From assembly GCA_023386235.1 (NCBI GenBank), contig JAEWKC010000021.1:1-64000 (forward strand): a stretch of 64,000 nucleotides of DNA, given 5' to 3'. A model generated the notes under the pieces. The model was not told the origin of the DNA and did no database searches. It saw only the letters and a program-made list of their open reading frames with translations. Positions within the stretch are counted from its first letter, which is position 1, and each line of letters begins with the position of its first letter. The position numbers and the translations under genes were made by a program. Below, one piece after another: positions 1-8,965 of this stretch. The DNA comes from Bacteroidota bacterium. GTDB taxonomy: Bacteria; Bacteroidota; Bacteroidia; Chitinophagales; Chitinophagaceae.

Positions 1-1138
1 TTGTATTATTCAAAAGCACAGTAAAACCCAAGCGCGGATCCCTGTTGGCATAAGGATTTGCAGCATGAGAAGCATTATCCCAATTAAACGGAATGGCTGA
101 GGACGAATTTACTTTTACTTCATATGCATCTACCAGGTTTTGGGAAGGAGTTGTTCCACTCTGCCCTTCATAGCCCACGGGGAAAGATGCTCTTTCAAAA
201 TTATTAGATGTCCCTGCCCTTCTTGTAAATATTATCTCGGGGCTGTTAAATGTTCTGAATAACGTTGCATAACCCGAATGAAGTGCGTAACCCGATCCTG
301 CAAGATCAATAACAGCTTTTGCGGCATCGGCAGCCGCTTTCCATCTTGCGTTTCTGTCACCCGAAGGCAGAGACACCAGTTCAGGACTCGCGTATCCCGA
401 TGCCCATGAAATATTATTAAACAAATCGCTTGCTGCATACAAAAGCATCCGACTTTTCAGCGCTAAAGCCGCACCCTTGGTTGCCCTTCCCAAATCGTCG
501 GAACTATATGTGACCGGTAAATTAGCTGCCACAGAATCACATTCATCCGCCACAAATTTGATGCTCTCTGCTAAAGTATTCCTTCTTTGTGTGGATGGGT
601 CGTCATTTAAAGAAAATAATTCCGTTATAATGGGTACGCCACCATATCGTTTGATCAATTCGGAATAAAAAAATGCCCGGATAAACCTCACCTCATATTT
701 CCAGCGCTTAATTTCAGCAAGCCTCGTTTGATAAACCAATTGTTGTGACGCTTCAGGATTTAGCCTGTAAGCATCTAAATTTACACTATCGGAAGTATTT
801 AAAAACACATTTACCATCCTTATAGCCTGGTAACTTCTGTACCATACCCCATCGGGATTATCATAAATATTCCACGCACCGGTATTAAATTTTTGAATAT
901 TAGAGGTTTCATCAGTATGCTCGGCTTCATCAGTTGCAGATGCTAACATCGCTCCATCAATTTCAGTAAAACCCTGCGGCAACATGTTGTAAATCGCTGA
1001 TACACGGTTCCTGGTAAAATCGTAAGATTTATTTACCAGATCTTCCCTCTGGTTGGTAATGATATCTCTTTCCAGGTACTTGGAACATCCCCAGAAAGTA
1101 ACCGCTATCAATAAAACGAGAAGTTTGTAATTTTTCAT
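1..1138 (-). CDS. SusD-like outer-membrane lipoprotein (partial, C-terminus off the left edge)
   Basis: The reading frame starts at the ATG complementary to 1136-1138 and stays open to the window edge, giving about 379 residues of a protein that normally has 500-600. The N-terminus is a lipoprotein signal with the lipobox Cys at residue 18 (FWGC). Next come the N-terminal TPR-type helices usual in SusD/RagB proteins, including a motif reading RAFFYSELIKRYGGVP. SusD proteins cap SusC channels at the cell surface and bind glycan. The gene follows the short SusC gene by 22 bp and forms the second SusC/SusD pair of this PUL. The glycan cannot be named because any enzymes lie beyond the edge. Family assignment is secure; substrate is unknown. 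Confidence 0.93.
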   Translation of the reverse strand, partial: MKNYKLLVLLIAVTFWGCSKYLERDIITNQREDLVNKSYDFTRNRVSAIYNMLPQGFTEIDGAMLASATDEAEHTDETSNIQKFNTGAWNIYDNPDGVWYRSYQAIRMVNVFLNTSDSVNLDAYRLNPEASQQLVYQTRLAEIKRWKYEVRFIRAFFYSELIKRYGGVPIITELFSLNDDPSTQRRNTLAESIKFVADECDSVAANLPVTYSSDDLGRATKGAALALKSRMLLYAASDLFNNISWASGYASPELVSLPSGDRNARWKAAADAAKAVIDLAGSGYALHSGYATLFRTFNSPEIIFTRRAGTSNNFERASFPVGYEGQSGTTPSQNLVDAYEVKVNSSSAIPFNWDNASHAANPYANRDPRLGFTVLLNNT

Positions 1139-1160
1139 TTAATATGAAGTTTGTCAAATA

Positions 1161-3938
1161 TTAAAAATCGAGTTTAAGCCCCATACTTACTGTGCGTACT
1201 AATGGATATCCTGTTGCTCCAGAAGTTCGTTCAGGATCTCCAAATTCCATTTGATGCCATGTGAAAAGATTGGTGCCGTTTATATAAAAGCGTGCATTAC
1301 TCACGCCAACGCTTTTAAACAAATTTTGAGGAAAACTATAACCCAGTTCAATGCTGCGCAGGTTCAAAAAATCGCCGTTACGCTGCCAAAATGAAGAATA
1401 CCGGAAGTTATTAGCATTGTTAGAAGCAGACAACCTCGGATATGTTGCATTTGCGGCGTTTTGTTCCGTCCAGCGGTTTAATGCTATCGCAGATATTTTA
1501 CCATTCTGCTGAAAAGCAAAATATTCGAGCCCGCTTAAATAAGCCGTTCTGCCAGCCACACCCTGTAATAAAACTTCAAAGTCGAAGTTTTTATAATTAA
1601 AACCTGGATTTAAAGAGAACGTCCACTCCGGGGTGGAGGGATTACCAAGAGCAACATAGTCACTGCTATTAATAAGCCCATCACCGTTTTGATCTTTATA
1701 TTTTATATCTCCCGGTATAACATTGACAAATGTGTGTGTAGGGCTTGCCAGGATATCGGCCTCATCTCTGAAAAAACCAATTGCTTCCAATGCAAACGGC
1801 TGACCTATCCGGCGGCCTGTTTGGTACTCGTAATCAAACTCCCGTACGGGCTCTGACATATTTATTATCTGATTTCTTGCATACCATGCGCCAGCGTTTA
1901 TAAAATATCTGAACTCTTTCTTAGTATTACTTGTATATTTCACATTAGCTTCAAGCCCTTTGTTTTTTACTTCGCCCGCATTTACTAGAGGTAAGGTTAT
2001 ACCAAAAAAATCAGGGACAACGCCGCTTGGCGTAACCAGTATATCATATCTGTGATTGTTGAAATAATTAACAGTCATATCAAATCTTTTAAACAGGTTC
2101 ACGTCAACTCCAACATTCATTTTTTTATCTTTTTCCCAGGTAGAGCCAGCGTTTGGAAGCCTGCCTTCTGTTAATGAGCTAGCTGAATTATTTCCCGTGC
2201 CAAAATAATAGGATCCGGGATATGAATAAGTTTGATCAAAAGCATACCTGTTATTGGTATAGTCTTCGTTTCCGTTGAGTCCGTAAGACACGCGTAATTT
2301 CAGAAAACTAATTGTGTTGTTGTTTTTTAAGAAATTTTCATTAGAGATTACCCAACCCAAAGACCCGGCAGGGAAGAATCCATATTGTTTTCCTGGTGCA
2401 TAGTTATCTGAACCCATGTGGGAGAATGAAAATTCAGCAATGTATTTTTTATCAAACATATAATTAAGTCGTCCACCGATTGACAAATGCTTAAACGGGT
2501 ACTCCTGCCCCATCAGCGTATAACTATCCGCCATTCCTATAATTATCGCATCAAGGTCATTTTTGCCAATATTTTTAATGTAGCTTAAAATACCCTGAAA
2601 GGCAATATTGCGCCATTGTTCGGATTCATTTTCACTGCCAACCAGAGATGTATTTTGACCGTATTGCGTATAAACTGTTTCCCCTGCATTATTCCTTGAA
2701 ATTGCAAACCTTTGATGCTGCCTTGTTTTTGAAGAATAATTTCTGAAAAAATTATTGAATGAAACAGCACCTTCGATATTCAAACCTTCTGTGATCATAT
2801 CCAACGAGTGTTTTAAACGCAATGTTGATTGAATAGTTCTGCCATTGGAGGAAAACATGCCGCCTTCCAAAACATTAGCGTAAGGATTTGTATATACAGA
2901 AGTTCCGCCATAAGAACTATCGGGGTTTTGCACAGGAAATACATTGGGTGGCAAAACTGCAATTGAGTTAAAAAGTGAATTTGTATTATTTGCAACAGGA
3001 TTTGCTTTATCCTCAACCGATCCTCCGATAAGCAAAGTTGCCAACAATCTTTCTGTAAGGTTTACATCAATATTTGTTCTAAAATTATAACGCCTGTAAT
3101 TACTGTTTACGCTGTTTTCAGAAAGATTTCCCGACCTTATTAGAAGCGTATTATTATTAACGACGTTTAACATACCGTAATACTTTACTGTTTCTGATCC
3201 TCCCCTGAAAGAAAGATTATAGTTAGATACGTAGGCAGATTTGGCTAAAACTTTGTCGTACCAGTTCACATTGGGCCTGAAGTAAGGATCAGAATTATTT
3301 CTGTATGCCAATAAATCTGCATCAGTATAAAGTGGCGACCTCCCATCATTCATCAGTGCTTCGTTGTAAAGGCGAGCATAGTCATAAGAATCTAAAAACT
3401 CAGGATAAGATGTGGCTTGGTTTGCGCCATGCTGCGTTGAAAAACTTACTTTCAGGGGAGCGTCGGCACCTTTTTTCGTGGTAACCAATATAACACCATT
3501 AGCGCCTTTCATACCAAATAATGCTGTAGCGGCTGCATCTTTTAATGCTGATATAGTTTCAATCTCATAAGAAGTGAGTTGTTCAAAGTCACTTTCAAAA
3601 CCATCAACAATAATAAGCGGTGCATTTGCCGACCCGAACGAATTAAGCCCTCTTATTAATAAAGTTGGCGACTCAAGTCCCGGCTCGTTACCGCCTCTTG
3701 TAACAGTAAGCCCGGGAATTCTGCCGTACAAGGTATTGGCAAGGTTTGGGGTGAAGGACTTTTCGAGTTTTTCGCCTTCAACGGTTGAAATGGCTGAAGT
3801 AACTCTGATCTTTTCCTGCTTTCCATAAGCTACATCCACAGTATCGTTTATACTTTCGGTCTGTTGGGCAGCTGCTGCAAAGCCGAATAACATAAATGCT
3901 GTTGAAAAAAAATAAGATTTTATATATCGCAATTTCAT
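1161..3938 (-). CDS. SusC/RagA-type TonB-dependent receptor, short form
   Basis: Encodes 925 residues: signal peptide (about 1-24, ending FAAAAQ), a short linker, the TonB plug (about 45-160, with LIIVDGFESDFEQL and a version of the SusC plug signature, ISALKDAAATALFGMKGANGVILVTTKKG region), then a large beta-barrel ending in MGLKLDF. SusC proteins import oligosaccharides across the outer membrane using TonB energy. The carboxypeptidase-regulatory-like N-terminal domain of many SusC proteins is absent here but present in the upstream neighbour at 5690-8776. It sits between two SusD genes with gaps of 22 bp on each side, so it is surely in the same transcript. Substrate is not inferable from sequence alone. 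Confidence 0.95.
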   Translation of the reverse strand: MKLRYIKSYFFSTAFMLFGFAAAAQQTESINDTVDVAYGKQEKIRVTSAISTVEGEKLEKSFTPNLANTLYGRIPGLTVTRGGNEPGLESPTLLIRGLNSFGSANAPLIIVDGFESDFEQLTSYEIETISALKDAAATALFGMKGANGVILVTTKKGADAPLKVSFSTQHGANQATSYPEFLDSYDYARLYNEALMNDGRSPLYTDADLLAYRNNSDPYFRPNVNWYDKVLAKSAYVSNYNLSFRGGSETVKYYGMLNVVNNNTLLIRSGNLSENSVNSNYRRYNFRTNIDVNLTERLLATLLIGGSVEDKANPVANNTNSLFNSIAVLPPNVFPVQNPDSSYGGTSVYTNPYANVLEGGMFSSNGRTIQSTLRLKHSLDMITEGLNIEGAVSFNNFFRNYSSKTRQHQRFAISRNNAGETVYTQYGQNTSLVGSENESEQWRNIAFQGILSYIKNIGKNDLDAIIIGMADSYTLMGQEYPFKHLSIGGRLNYMFDKKYIAEFSFSHMGSDNYAPGKQYGFFPAGSLGWVISNENFLKNNNTISFLKLRVSYGLNGNEDYTNNRYAFDQTYSYPGSYYFGTGNNSASSLTEGRLPNAGSTWEKDKKMNVGVDVNLFKRFDMTVNYFNNHRYDILVTPSGVVPDFFGITLPLVNAGEVKNKGLEANVKYTSNTKKEFRYFINAGAWYARNQIINMSEPVREFDYEYQTGRRIGQPFALEAIGFFRDEADILASPTHTFVNVIPGDIKYKDQNGDGLINSSDYVALGNPSTPEWTFSLNPGFNYKNFDFEVLLQGVAGRTAYLSGLEYFAFQQNGKISAIALNRWTEQNAANATYPRLSASNNANNFRYSSFWQRNGDFLNLRSIELGYSFPQNLFKSVGVSNARFYINGTNLFTWHQMEFGDPERTSGATGYPLVRTVSMGLKLDF

Positions 3939-3960
3939 AAATGTGTCTTTTTTGATTTCT

Positions 3961-5679
3961 TTAATAGCCGGGGTTTTGAACTAGGTAGCCTTTAATAACT
4001 TCTGCCCGAAGGAAGGGATGCAGGTACATTCTCCTTGGGAAGCTTCGTGTTTCAAATACATACGGTTCATACCTAAACTCCGAACTGCCCGTAATTCTGT
4101 AAATTTTTATTCCCCACATTTCTCCTTTCATCACCCCATCTTCTTCGGCAATCATCCAGCGCATAATATCCCACAGCCTGTTTTCTTCAAATGCAAGTTC
4201 AATGGCCCGCTCGTTTCTTACACGTTGCCGAAACTGGTCTTTACTCAATGATGAGGGCAAATCTGGCATACCCGAACGGGCGCGGATAGCATTTATCGCG
4301 GCATAAGCTTCCGGTGTTGGGCCTGAGGTTTCATTCAGGGCTTCTGCATACATTAAATAAGCATCGGCGAGGCGATATACTATATTGTTAGGAATTGCGG
4401 TAACATTTGTTCTTAAAGCCTCCGGAACAAATTTTCTTTGCCAAGAACCACCCTTGCAGTCCGCAGCATGAGCGCCGCCCTCAAAAGTTTGAATTACTGG
4501 ATGCTGAGGATTGAGATAGGACCCGTTATACATTACTGTCTGTGCAAAACGGTGATCAAGTTCTGCATATTTTTTGTTTAAATCATTGCCGCCGGCTTCA
4601 TTCCATGTTTGTGATGTCCCGTCTTTCTTCTCGTACATTTTTACGAAATTATGAGTAGGGCTGGTACCACCATAGCCGCTGTAAATACCGCTGGGTAAAA
4701 TACCCAGCCAAGGATATTGTGATCTTGACCTCGATCCTGCAGCTTTGTTCACAAATATAAGTTCTGCATTATCGTGTGTTTCCCATACGTACCTGTAGTT
4801 TTTATCAACGCCTTTATCAGTTATTAATGCAACTCCTCCGACCGGCGCCCAGTCTAAAACAGCTTTTGCAGCGACTGCAGCGGTAGCCCATCTGCCTGCA
4901 TCATAATTACCTAAACATATAAGTTTGTTGTGTTCGCCCAAATCGAGGTAAGGTGTGACGGTATTGAATAAAGGACTTGCAGCCAGCAACAGCGTTTTTG
5001 CTTTTACCATTAATGCCGCCCCTTTCACTGCCCTGCCTTTCATTTCCGTCGGGTAAGTATCGGGAAGCCAAGCAGCAGCCTCGTCACAATCTTTAACTAT
5101 AAAGTTTACAACTTCTTCAATAGTATTTCGTGTAATCGGACTTGAAAGAACATCTGCCGATGTAAGTCTTTTGTCAACTATGGGAACGCCGCCATATCTT
5201 TTAAGCATCTCAAAATAGCTAATAGCCCTCATAAATTTAGCCTCGCCTTTCACTTGGTTTTTATAGGTTTGATCCACGTCGGGCACCTCGTCAATCCTCT
5301 CCAGTAAAATATTAGCACGCCTGATTGCCTGCCATCGTTGATTATACCTGTAATCAGTTCCCAGCAGATAATCCTGATTTAATCCACCGACATTCCAGTT
5401 TTGTTCGTCAGCCCAGGAAGCCCCTAATTCAGCTTCATCGCTTGCACCTTTTGTACCAAAGCGGGCATTTCTTGTACCCGCAATTTGGGTATGTATTCCT
5501 AATGTAGAGGGCGCACCTTCTAGGTACAGGCCTGCGATTGCTTTTTCCACTTCTGTTTTTGAAGAAAAGATCAAGTCTTCTGAAACATCCACACCAGGGG
5601 CTTTGTCCAGATAATCTTTTTTGCAGGAAATAAAGATCAGTATTAGCAATGCAGGTATATATATAATTATTTTTTTCAT
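3961..5679 (-). CDS. SusD-like outer-membrane lipoprotein
   Basis: A 572-residue SusD/RagB protein. The frame stays open upstream, but the start chosen is the ATG at 5679 because it opens directly onto a lipoprotein signal peptide with Cys19 (FISCKKDYLDK); an earlier start would put 47 unrelated residues in front of it and overlap the susC gene. Internal features typical of the family are RAISYFEMLKRYGGVPIVD, the ADAYLMYAEALNE helix and the C-terminal RNERAIELAFEENRLWDIMRW block. It lies 10 bp downstream of its SusC partner and 22 bp upstream of the next one. The role is surface glycan binding and lid function on SusC; the ligand is unknown. Confidence 0.95.
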   Translation of the reverse strand: MKKIIIYIPALLILIFISCKKDYLDKAPGVDVSEDLIFSSKTEVEKAIAGLYLEGAPSTLGIHTQIAGTRNARFGTKGASDEAELGASWADEQNWNVGGLNQDYLLGTDYRYNQRWQAIRRANILLERIDEVPDVDQTYKNQVKGEAKFMRAISYFEMLKRYGGVPIVDKRLTSADVLSSPITRNTIEEVVNFIVKDCDEAAAWLPDTYPTEMKGRAVKGAALMVKAKTLLLAASPLFNTVTPYLDLGEHNKLICLGNYDAGRWATAAVAAKAVLDWAPVGGVALITDKGVDKNYRYVWETHDNAELIFVNKAAGSRSRSQYPWLGILPSGIYSGYGGTSPTHNFVKMYEKKDGTSQTWNEAGGNDLNKKYAELDHRFAQTVMYNGSYLNPQHPVIQTFEGGAHAADCKGGSWQRKFVPEALRTNVTAIPNNIVYRLADAYLMYAEALNETSGPTPEAYAAINAIRARSGMPDLPSSLSKDQFRQRVRNERAIELAFEENRLWDIMRWMIAEEDGVMKGEMWGIKIYRITGSSEFRYEPYVFETRSFPRRMYLHPFLRAEVIKGYLVQNPGY

Positions 5680-5689
5680 AGCATTGAAA

Positions 5690-8600
5690 TTAAAATTTGA
5701 TATTAAGGCCAAAATTAAAAACACGTACAAGAGGGTATGGCTCCGAATTGGTTCCAGCCACATTGCTTTCAGGGTCAACACCTGGCAGCATGTTACTCCA
5801 TGTAAGAAGGTTATTACCATTAGTAAAAATCCTTGCTGAGTTCAATCCCATGCGGGATAAAAAATCAGTTCTGAAAGTGTAGCCTATCTCTGCATTCTTT
5901 AATCTTACATAGCTCGCATCACGTATCCAAAGGTTAGAGGCGGTATAATTATGTTTTTGAACATCATCTCCAACCGATAAGTGCGGGAACTGTATCGGCA
6001 ATCCCTGCTCATACCGCTCCTGTGTCCAGCTTTTTTCCAATATATAAAAAGGAACAGTGGCATCTTCCCTGTAACCATATCTTGCATGCCTGCTGTATGT
6101 AACAGATACATTATCTGCACCCTGGAACAATACAGAAAAATCGAAACCTTTTACATTTCCGCCAAAGGAAATACCAAATATTTTTTCAGGGAAATTAGAG
6201 TAGCCGATTGGCACATTATCTTCGGAATTTAAAATTCCATCGCCGTTTACATCAACGTATTTTACATCTCCCGGCTGGATTTGATTATTGTTCCATGATG
6301 ACACAGGGCGGTTAGGATCATTAACTTCTTCCCATGTGTTATAAAAGCCAACCGCTAACATTCCGAAATTTTGTCCGTATCTTTTACCGGTTCTGTTTAA
6401 ATAAGAATATGGATTAGCCGGCTCGTCCATAAACTCTATAGTATTGCGGGCAAATGTGTAATTTCCTTTTATCCAGTAATTAAAACTCCTGTAATTGTGA
6501 TTTAAAGATACTTCACCATCGAAACCCCTGTTTTTCATTTTCCCGAGGTTGTATGCCGGCAGTGTGGCCCCTACAATAATAGGTACGGTGCCGAGCGACG
6601 CTAGTATATTATCTCTTTTTTCCTGAAAAACGTCTGCTACTATTCGTATTTTGTTTTTCCAGAGATTAATTTCTGCGCCCAGGTTTGCTTTCTTTGCTCT
6701 TTCCCAAGTCACGTCAGGATTGCCTATTTTTCCTTCATTCGCTACAGGATAGGAATTAAAATTCATTCCCACTGTACCAAAATAATAGGAGTTGCCATAA
6801 TAATAAGCGGATGGGAGGTATAAAAACCTTTCTCCCCCCACTCTGTCATTACCCACTTCACCATAAGAACTCCTTATCTTTAAATAGCTTAAAACATCGT
6901 TATCCGGGAAAAATGGTTCGTTCGTTACTACCCATCCTAGTGAATAGGCAGGGAATAAACCAAATCTTTTACCGGGAGCAAAATTCTCGGTACCATTGTA
7001 TCCGAGGTTATACTCAAGCATATAACGGTTGTCGTAATCGTATGTAACACGTCCGACAATACCCTGTACTCCCTGTGCAATCATATATTGCAACGTAGGA
7101 TCATGTAATTTGCTCTGATTGTATAAAACAAGCCCTCCTACATTATGCTTACCAAAGCTCCTCGCGTAGTCAAACCCAAATTCACCGTATTCTCTCCTGT
7201 ATTTTGCCACAGACTCGTTGTAATAAATCGGAGACTCTTCTCCCTGTGGTACATATACTACTGTGCCGTCAGGCAATCTTTCCGGGATATGTGCCTGTTT
7301 CACGTTGGGGAAAAAAGCGTCCTGTGTATTCATGTTTATGTAAGAAATCGTACCGTGAGTACTTAGCCCTTTGGTAATAAAATCTAATTTGTAATTCAAT
7401 CTGACCATTGCATTCAGGTAACTTCTGTATCCCCTGCTATAACCCGCCCTCAACAACTGGTCTACCGGTGTTGCTATTCCGGCAGGCCCGTTTCGCAGGT
7501 AAATCAATTTATCTTCCCACAAGCCCGGAGACCAGATAGGACTCGCTTTGGTTGTTAATTCGAGTGTACGATTGATATTACTTAGGTTTCCTTGGCGCAC
7601 TTCGTTTTGTGAAGAAATATTCAAAACAGCAGAAAGGTTTCTGGTTATTTCAAAATCGAAATTCGACCTAAAATTATAGCGCTTAAATCTGGGCTGTGCA
7701 TTATATTCTTTAATACCATGTATGACTTGGTCGCTAAATTGGCCGTTCTGGTCAAAATAACCGGCCGATGCAAAATATTTTACCCCTTTTGTACCTCCGC
7801 TGAAAGTTAAATTATATTGCATTTGTGGTGATGTGCGTGCAAACATCAGTTTTGTCCAATCCACATCAGGATAAAATAAAAGATCTTCCCGTGTACGGTA
7901 TTTTTCTATATCCTCATCAGAAAATTTTTGGGAATACCCACCGGTTATGTAAGAATCATATTTAAGTGCCTCATTATAACCTCTTACGTAATCATAAGCA
8001 TTTACTGTATTTCTCATATCAGTAAACTGGGTTATTGCGTAATTTCCGGTTAGACTGATTTGTGGTTTACCAATATTCCCTCTTTTTGTTGTAATAAGAA
8101 TTACGCCGTTCGCTCCTCTTACTCCGTATACCGCTGTAGCTGATGCGTCTTTTAGAATAGTTAAACTTTCTATTTCATTCGGGTCAATACTATTGTAATT
8201 TACACCCTCTATTCCATCTACCATTACTAAAGGATCTGCTGAACCGGCAAATGTCCCCACACCCCTTATACGCAACGTTGTTTGATCTTCTCCTGGCTGC
8301 CCGCTACGCTGCACTGCTAATAAACCTGGCAAACGCCCTACAAGCGAGTTACTGATATTGGCCTGTGGTGACTGTATTAATTCTTTTGTTCCGATCTGAG
8401 CGATAGCACCTGTTACTGTGGCTCTTTTTTGGGTTGAATAGCCCACTACTACAACTTCATTCATGTCGCTAATAGCAGCCTCGAACATAGTTACATCCAT
8501 GTATTCGTTGCTAACCGGAAGTTCAATTGTATTGTAGCCGATAAATTCAAAGCTTAAAGTTCCGTTAGCGGGTACGGAAAAACGAAACCTCCCCAAAGAG

Positions 8601-8776
8601 TCGGATACTACTCCTCTGTTGGCATTTTTAAGAGTAACCGATACGCCGCTCAAAGGCGCTTTTTCCCTGTTATATACTGCTCCTTCTACAATAATGTCAT
8701 TTTGGGCAAGGAGATCGCTGCTGATAAAAATAAAAAGCAGCAGAAGTATATTGCTTAGCCGGAAATTGGTTTTCAT
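5690..8776 (-). CDS. SusC/RagA-type TonB-dependent receptor, long form
   Basis: Encodes 1028 residues: signal peptide (about 1-24), a carboxypeptidase-regulatory-like beta-sandwich (about 28-105, with SGVSVTLKNANRGVVSDSLG), the linker NEVVVVGY, the TonB plug (about 110-230, with the SusC signature LTILKDASATAVYGVRGANG) and a barrel ending FGLNIKF. It is the first gene of the leftward PUL transcript. Its promoter region holds a -7 box (8801-8808) and a direct-repeat operator candidate (8836-8872), and the divergent neighbour is a hybrid two-component regulator. That arrangement is the usual signature of an HTCS-controlled PUL. Imported glycan unknown. Confidence 0.96.
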   Translation of the reverse strand: MKTNFRLSNILLLLFIFISSDLLAQNDIIVEGAVYNREKAPLSGVSVTLKNANRGVVSDSLGRFRFSVPANGTLSFEFIGYNTIELPVSNEYMDVTMFEAAISDMNEVVVVGYSTQKRATVTGAIAQIGTKELIQSPQANISNSLVGRLPGLLAVQRSGQPGEDQTTLRIRGVGTFAGSADPLVMVDGIEGVNYNSIDPNEIESLTILKDASATAVYGVRGANGVILITTKRGNIGKPQISLTGNYAITQFTDMRNTVNAYDYVRGYNEALKYDSYITGGYSQKFSDEDIEKYRTREDLLFYPDVDWTKLMFARTSPQMQYNLTFSGGTKGVKYFASAGYFDQNGQFSDQVIHGIKEYNAQPRFKRYNFRSNFDFEITRNLSAVLNISSQNEVRQGNLSNINRTLELTTKASPIWSPGLWEDKLIYLRNGPAGIATPVDQLLRAGYSRGYRSYLNAMVRLNYKLDFITKGLSTHGTISYINMNTQDAFFPNVKQAHIPERLPDGTVVYVPQGEESPIYYNESVAKYRREYGEFGFDYARSFGKHNVGGLVLYNQSKLHDPTLQYMIAQGVQGIVGRVTYDYDNRYMLEYNLGYNGTENFAPGKRFGLFPAYSLGWVVTNEPFFPDNDVLSYLKIRSSYGEVGNDRVGGERFLYLPSAYYYGNSYYFGTVGMNFNSYPVANEGKIGNPDVTWERAKKANLGAEINLWKNKIRIVADVFQEKRDNILASLGTVPIIVGATLPAYNLGKMKNRGFDGEVSLNHNYRSFNYWIKGNYTFARNTIEFMDEPANPYSYLNRTGKRYGQNFGMLAVGFYNTWEEVNDPNRPVSSWNNNQIQPGDVKYVDVNGDGILNSEDNVPIGYSNFPEKIFGISFGGNVKGFDFSVLFQGADNVSVTYSRHARYGYREDATVPFYILEKSWTQERYEQGLPIQFPHLSVGDDVQKHNYTASNLWIRDASYVRLKNAEIGYTFRTDFLSRMGLNSARIFTNGNNLLTWSNMLPGVDPESNVAGTNSEPYPLVRVFNFGLNIKF

Positions 8777-8800
8777 ACTTAAATAATAATTTTCTTATAT

Positions 8801-8808
8801 CAAAAGTA
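8801..8808 (-). promoter_or_regulatory. Candidate -7 box of the leftward PUL promoter
   Basis: The minus strand reads TACTTTTG, an exact match to the Bacteroidota -7 consensus TAnnTTTG, 25 bp before the susC ATG. No convincing TTTG -33 box lies at the usual spacing upstream. A weak -33 is expected for a promoter that needs an activator, and the direct repeat at 8836-8872 is well placed to bind one. Confidence 0.55.
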
Positions 8809-8835
8809 ATTTTGTTAAATTGTATTAAATTGCTT

Positions 8836-8872
8836 TTTTTCGTATTCTTTTAGCTCTTTTTCGTATTCTTTT
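8836..8872. promoter_or_regulatory. Perfect 16-bp direct repeat, 21-bp period: HTCS operator candidate
   Basis: The 16-mer TTTTTCGTATTCTTTT occurs at 8836-8851 and again at 8857-8872, offset by exactly 21 bp, that is two helical turns. The region lies between the divergent susC (start 8776) and the regulator gene (start 8966), just upstream of the susC -7 box. AraC-family domains such as the one at the C-terminus of the adjacent regulator commonly bind direct repeats on one DNA face. Binding by this particular protein is inference. Confidence 0.7.
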
Positions 8873-8905
8873 GTTTTTTTACCTGGTGTATTAAGTAAAT
8901 ATTAT

Positions 8906-8928
8906 CTTAACATTAATTCAGTGTTAAG
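8906..8928. repeat. 7-bp inverted repeat upstream of the HTCS gene
   Basis: CTTAACA at 8906-8912 and TGTTAAG at 8922-8928 form perfect arms around a 9-bp spacer, 38 bp before the regulator's ATG. It may be an operator or a 5' leader hairpin. Short AT-rich arms like these can arise by chance, so the assignment is weak. Confidence 0.3.
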
Positions 8929-8965
8929 CTAGGCGTTACAGCATATTTAAAACTAATTTTACGAT

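Noticed and set aside
5680..5820. Upstream extension of the SusD gene at 3961-5679
   Set aside because: It overlaps susC and lacks a signal peptide; the lipoprotein signal begins at the ATG at 5679.
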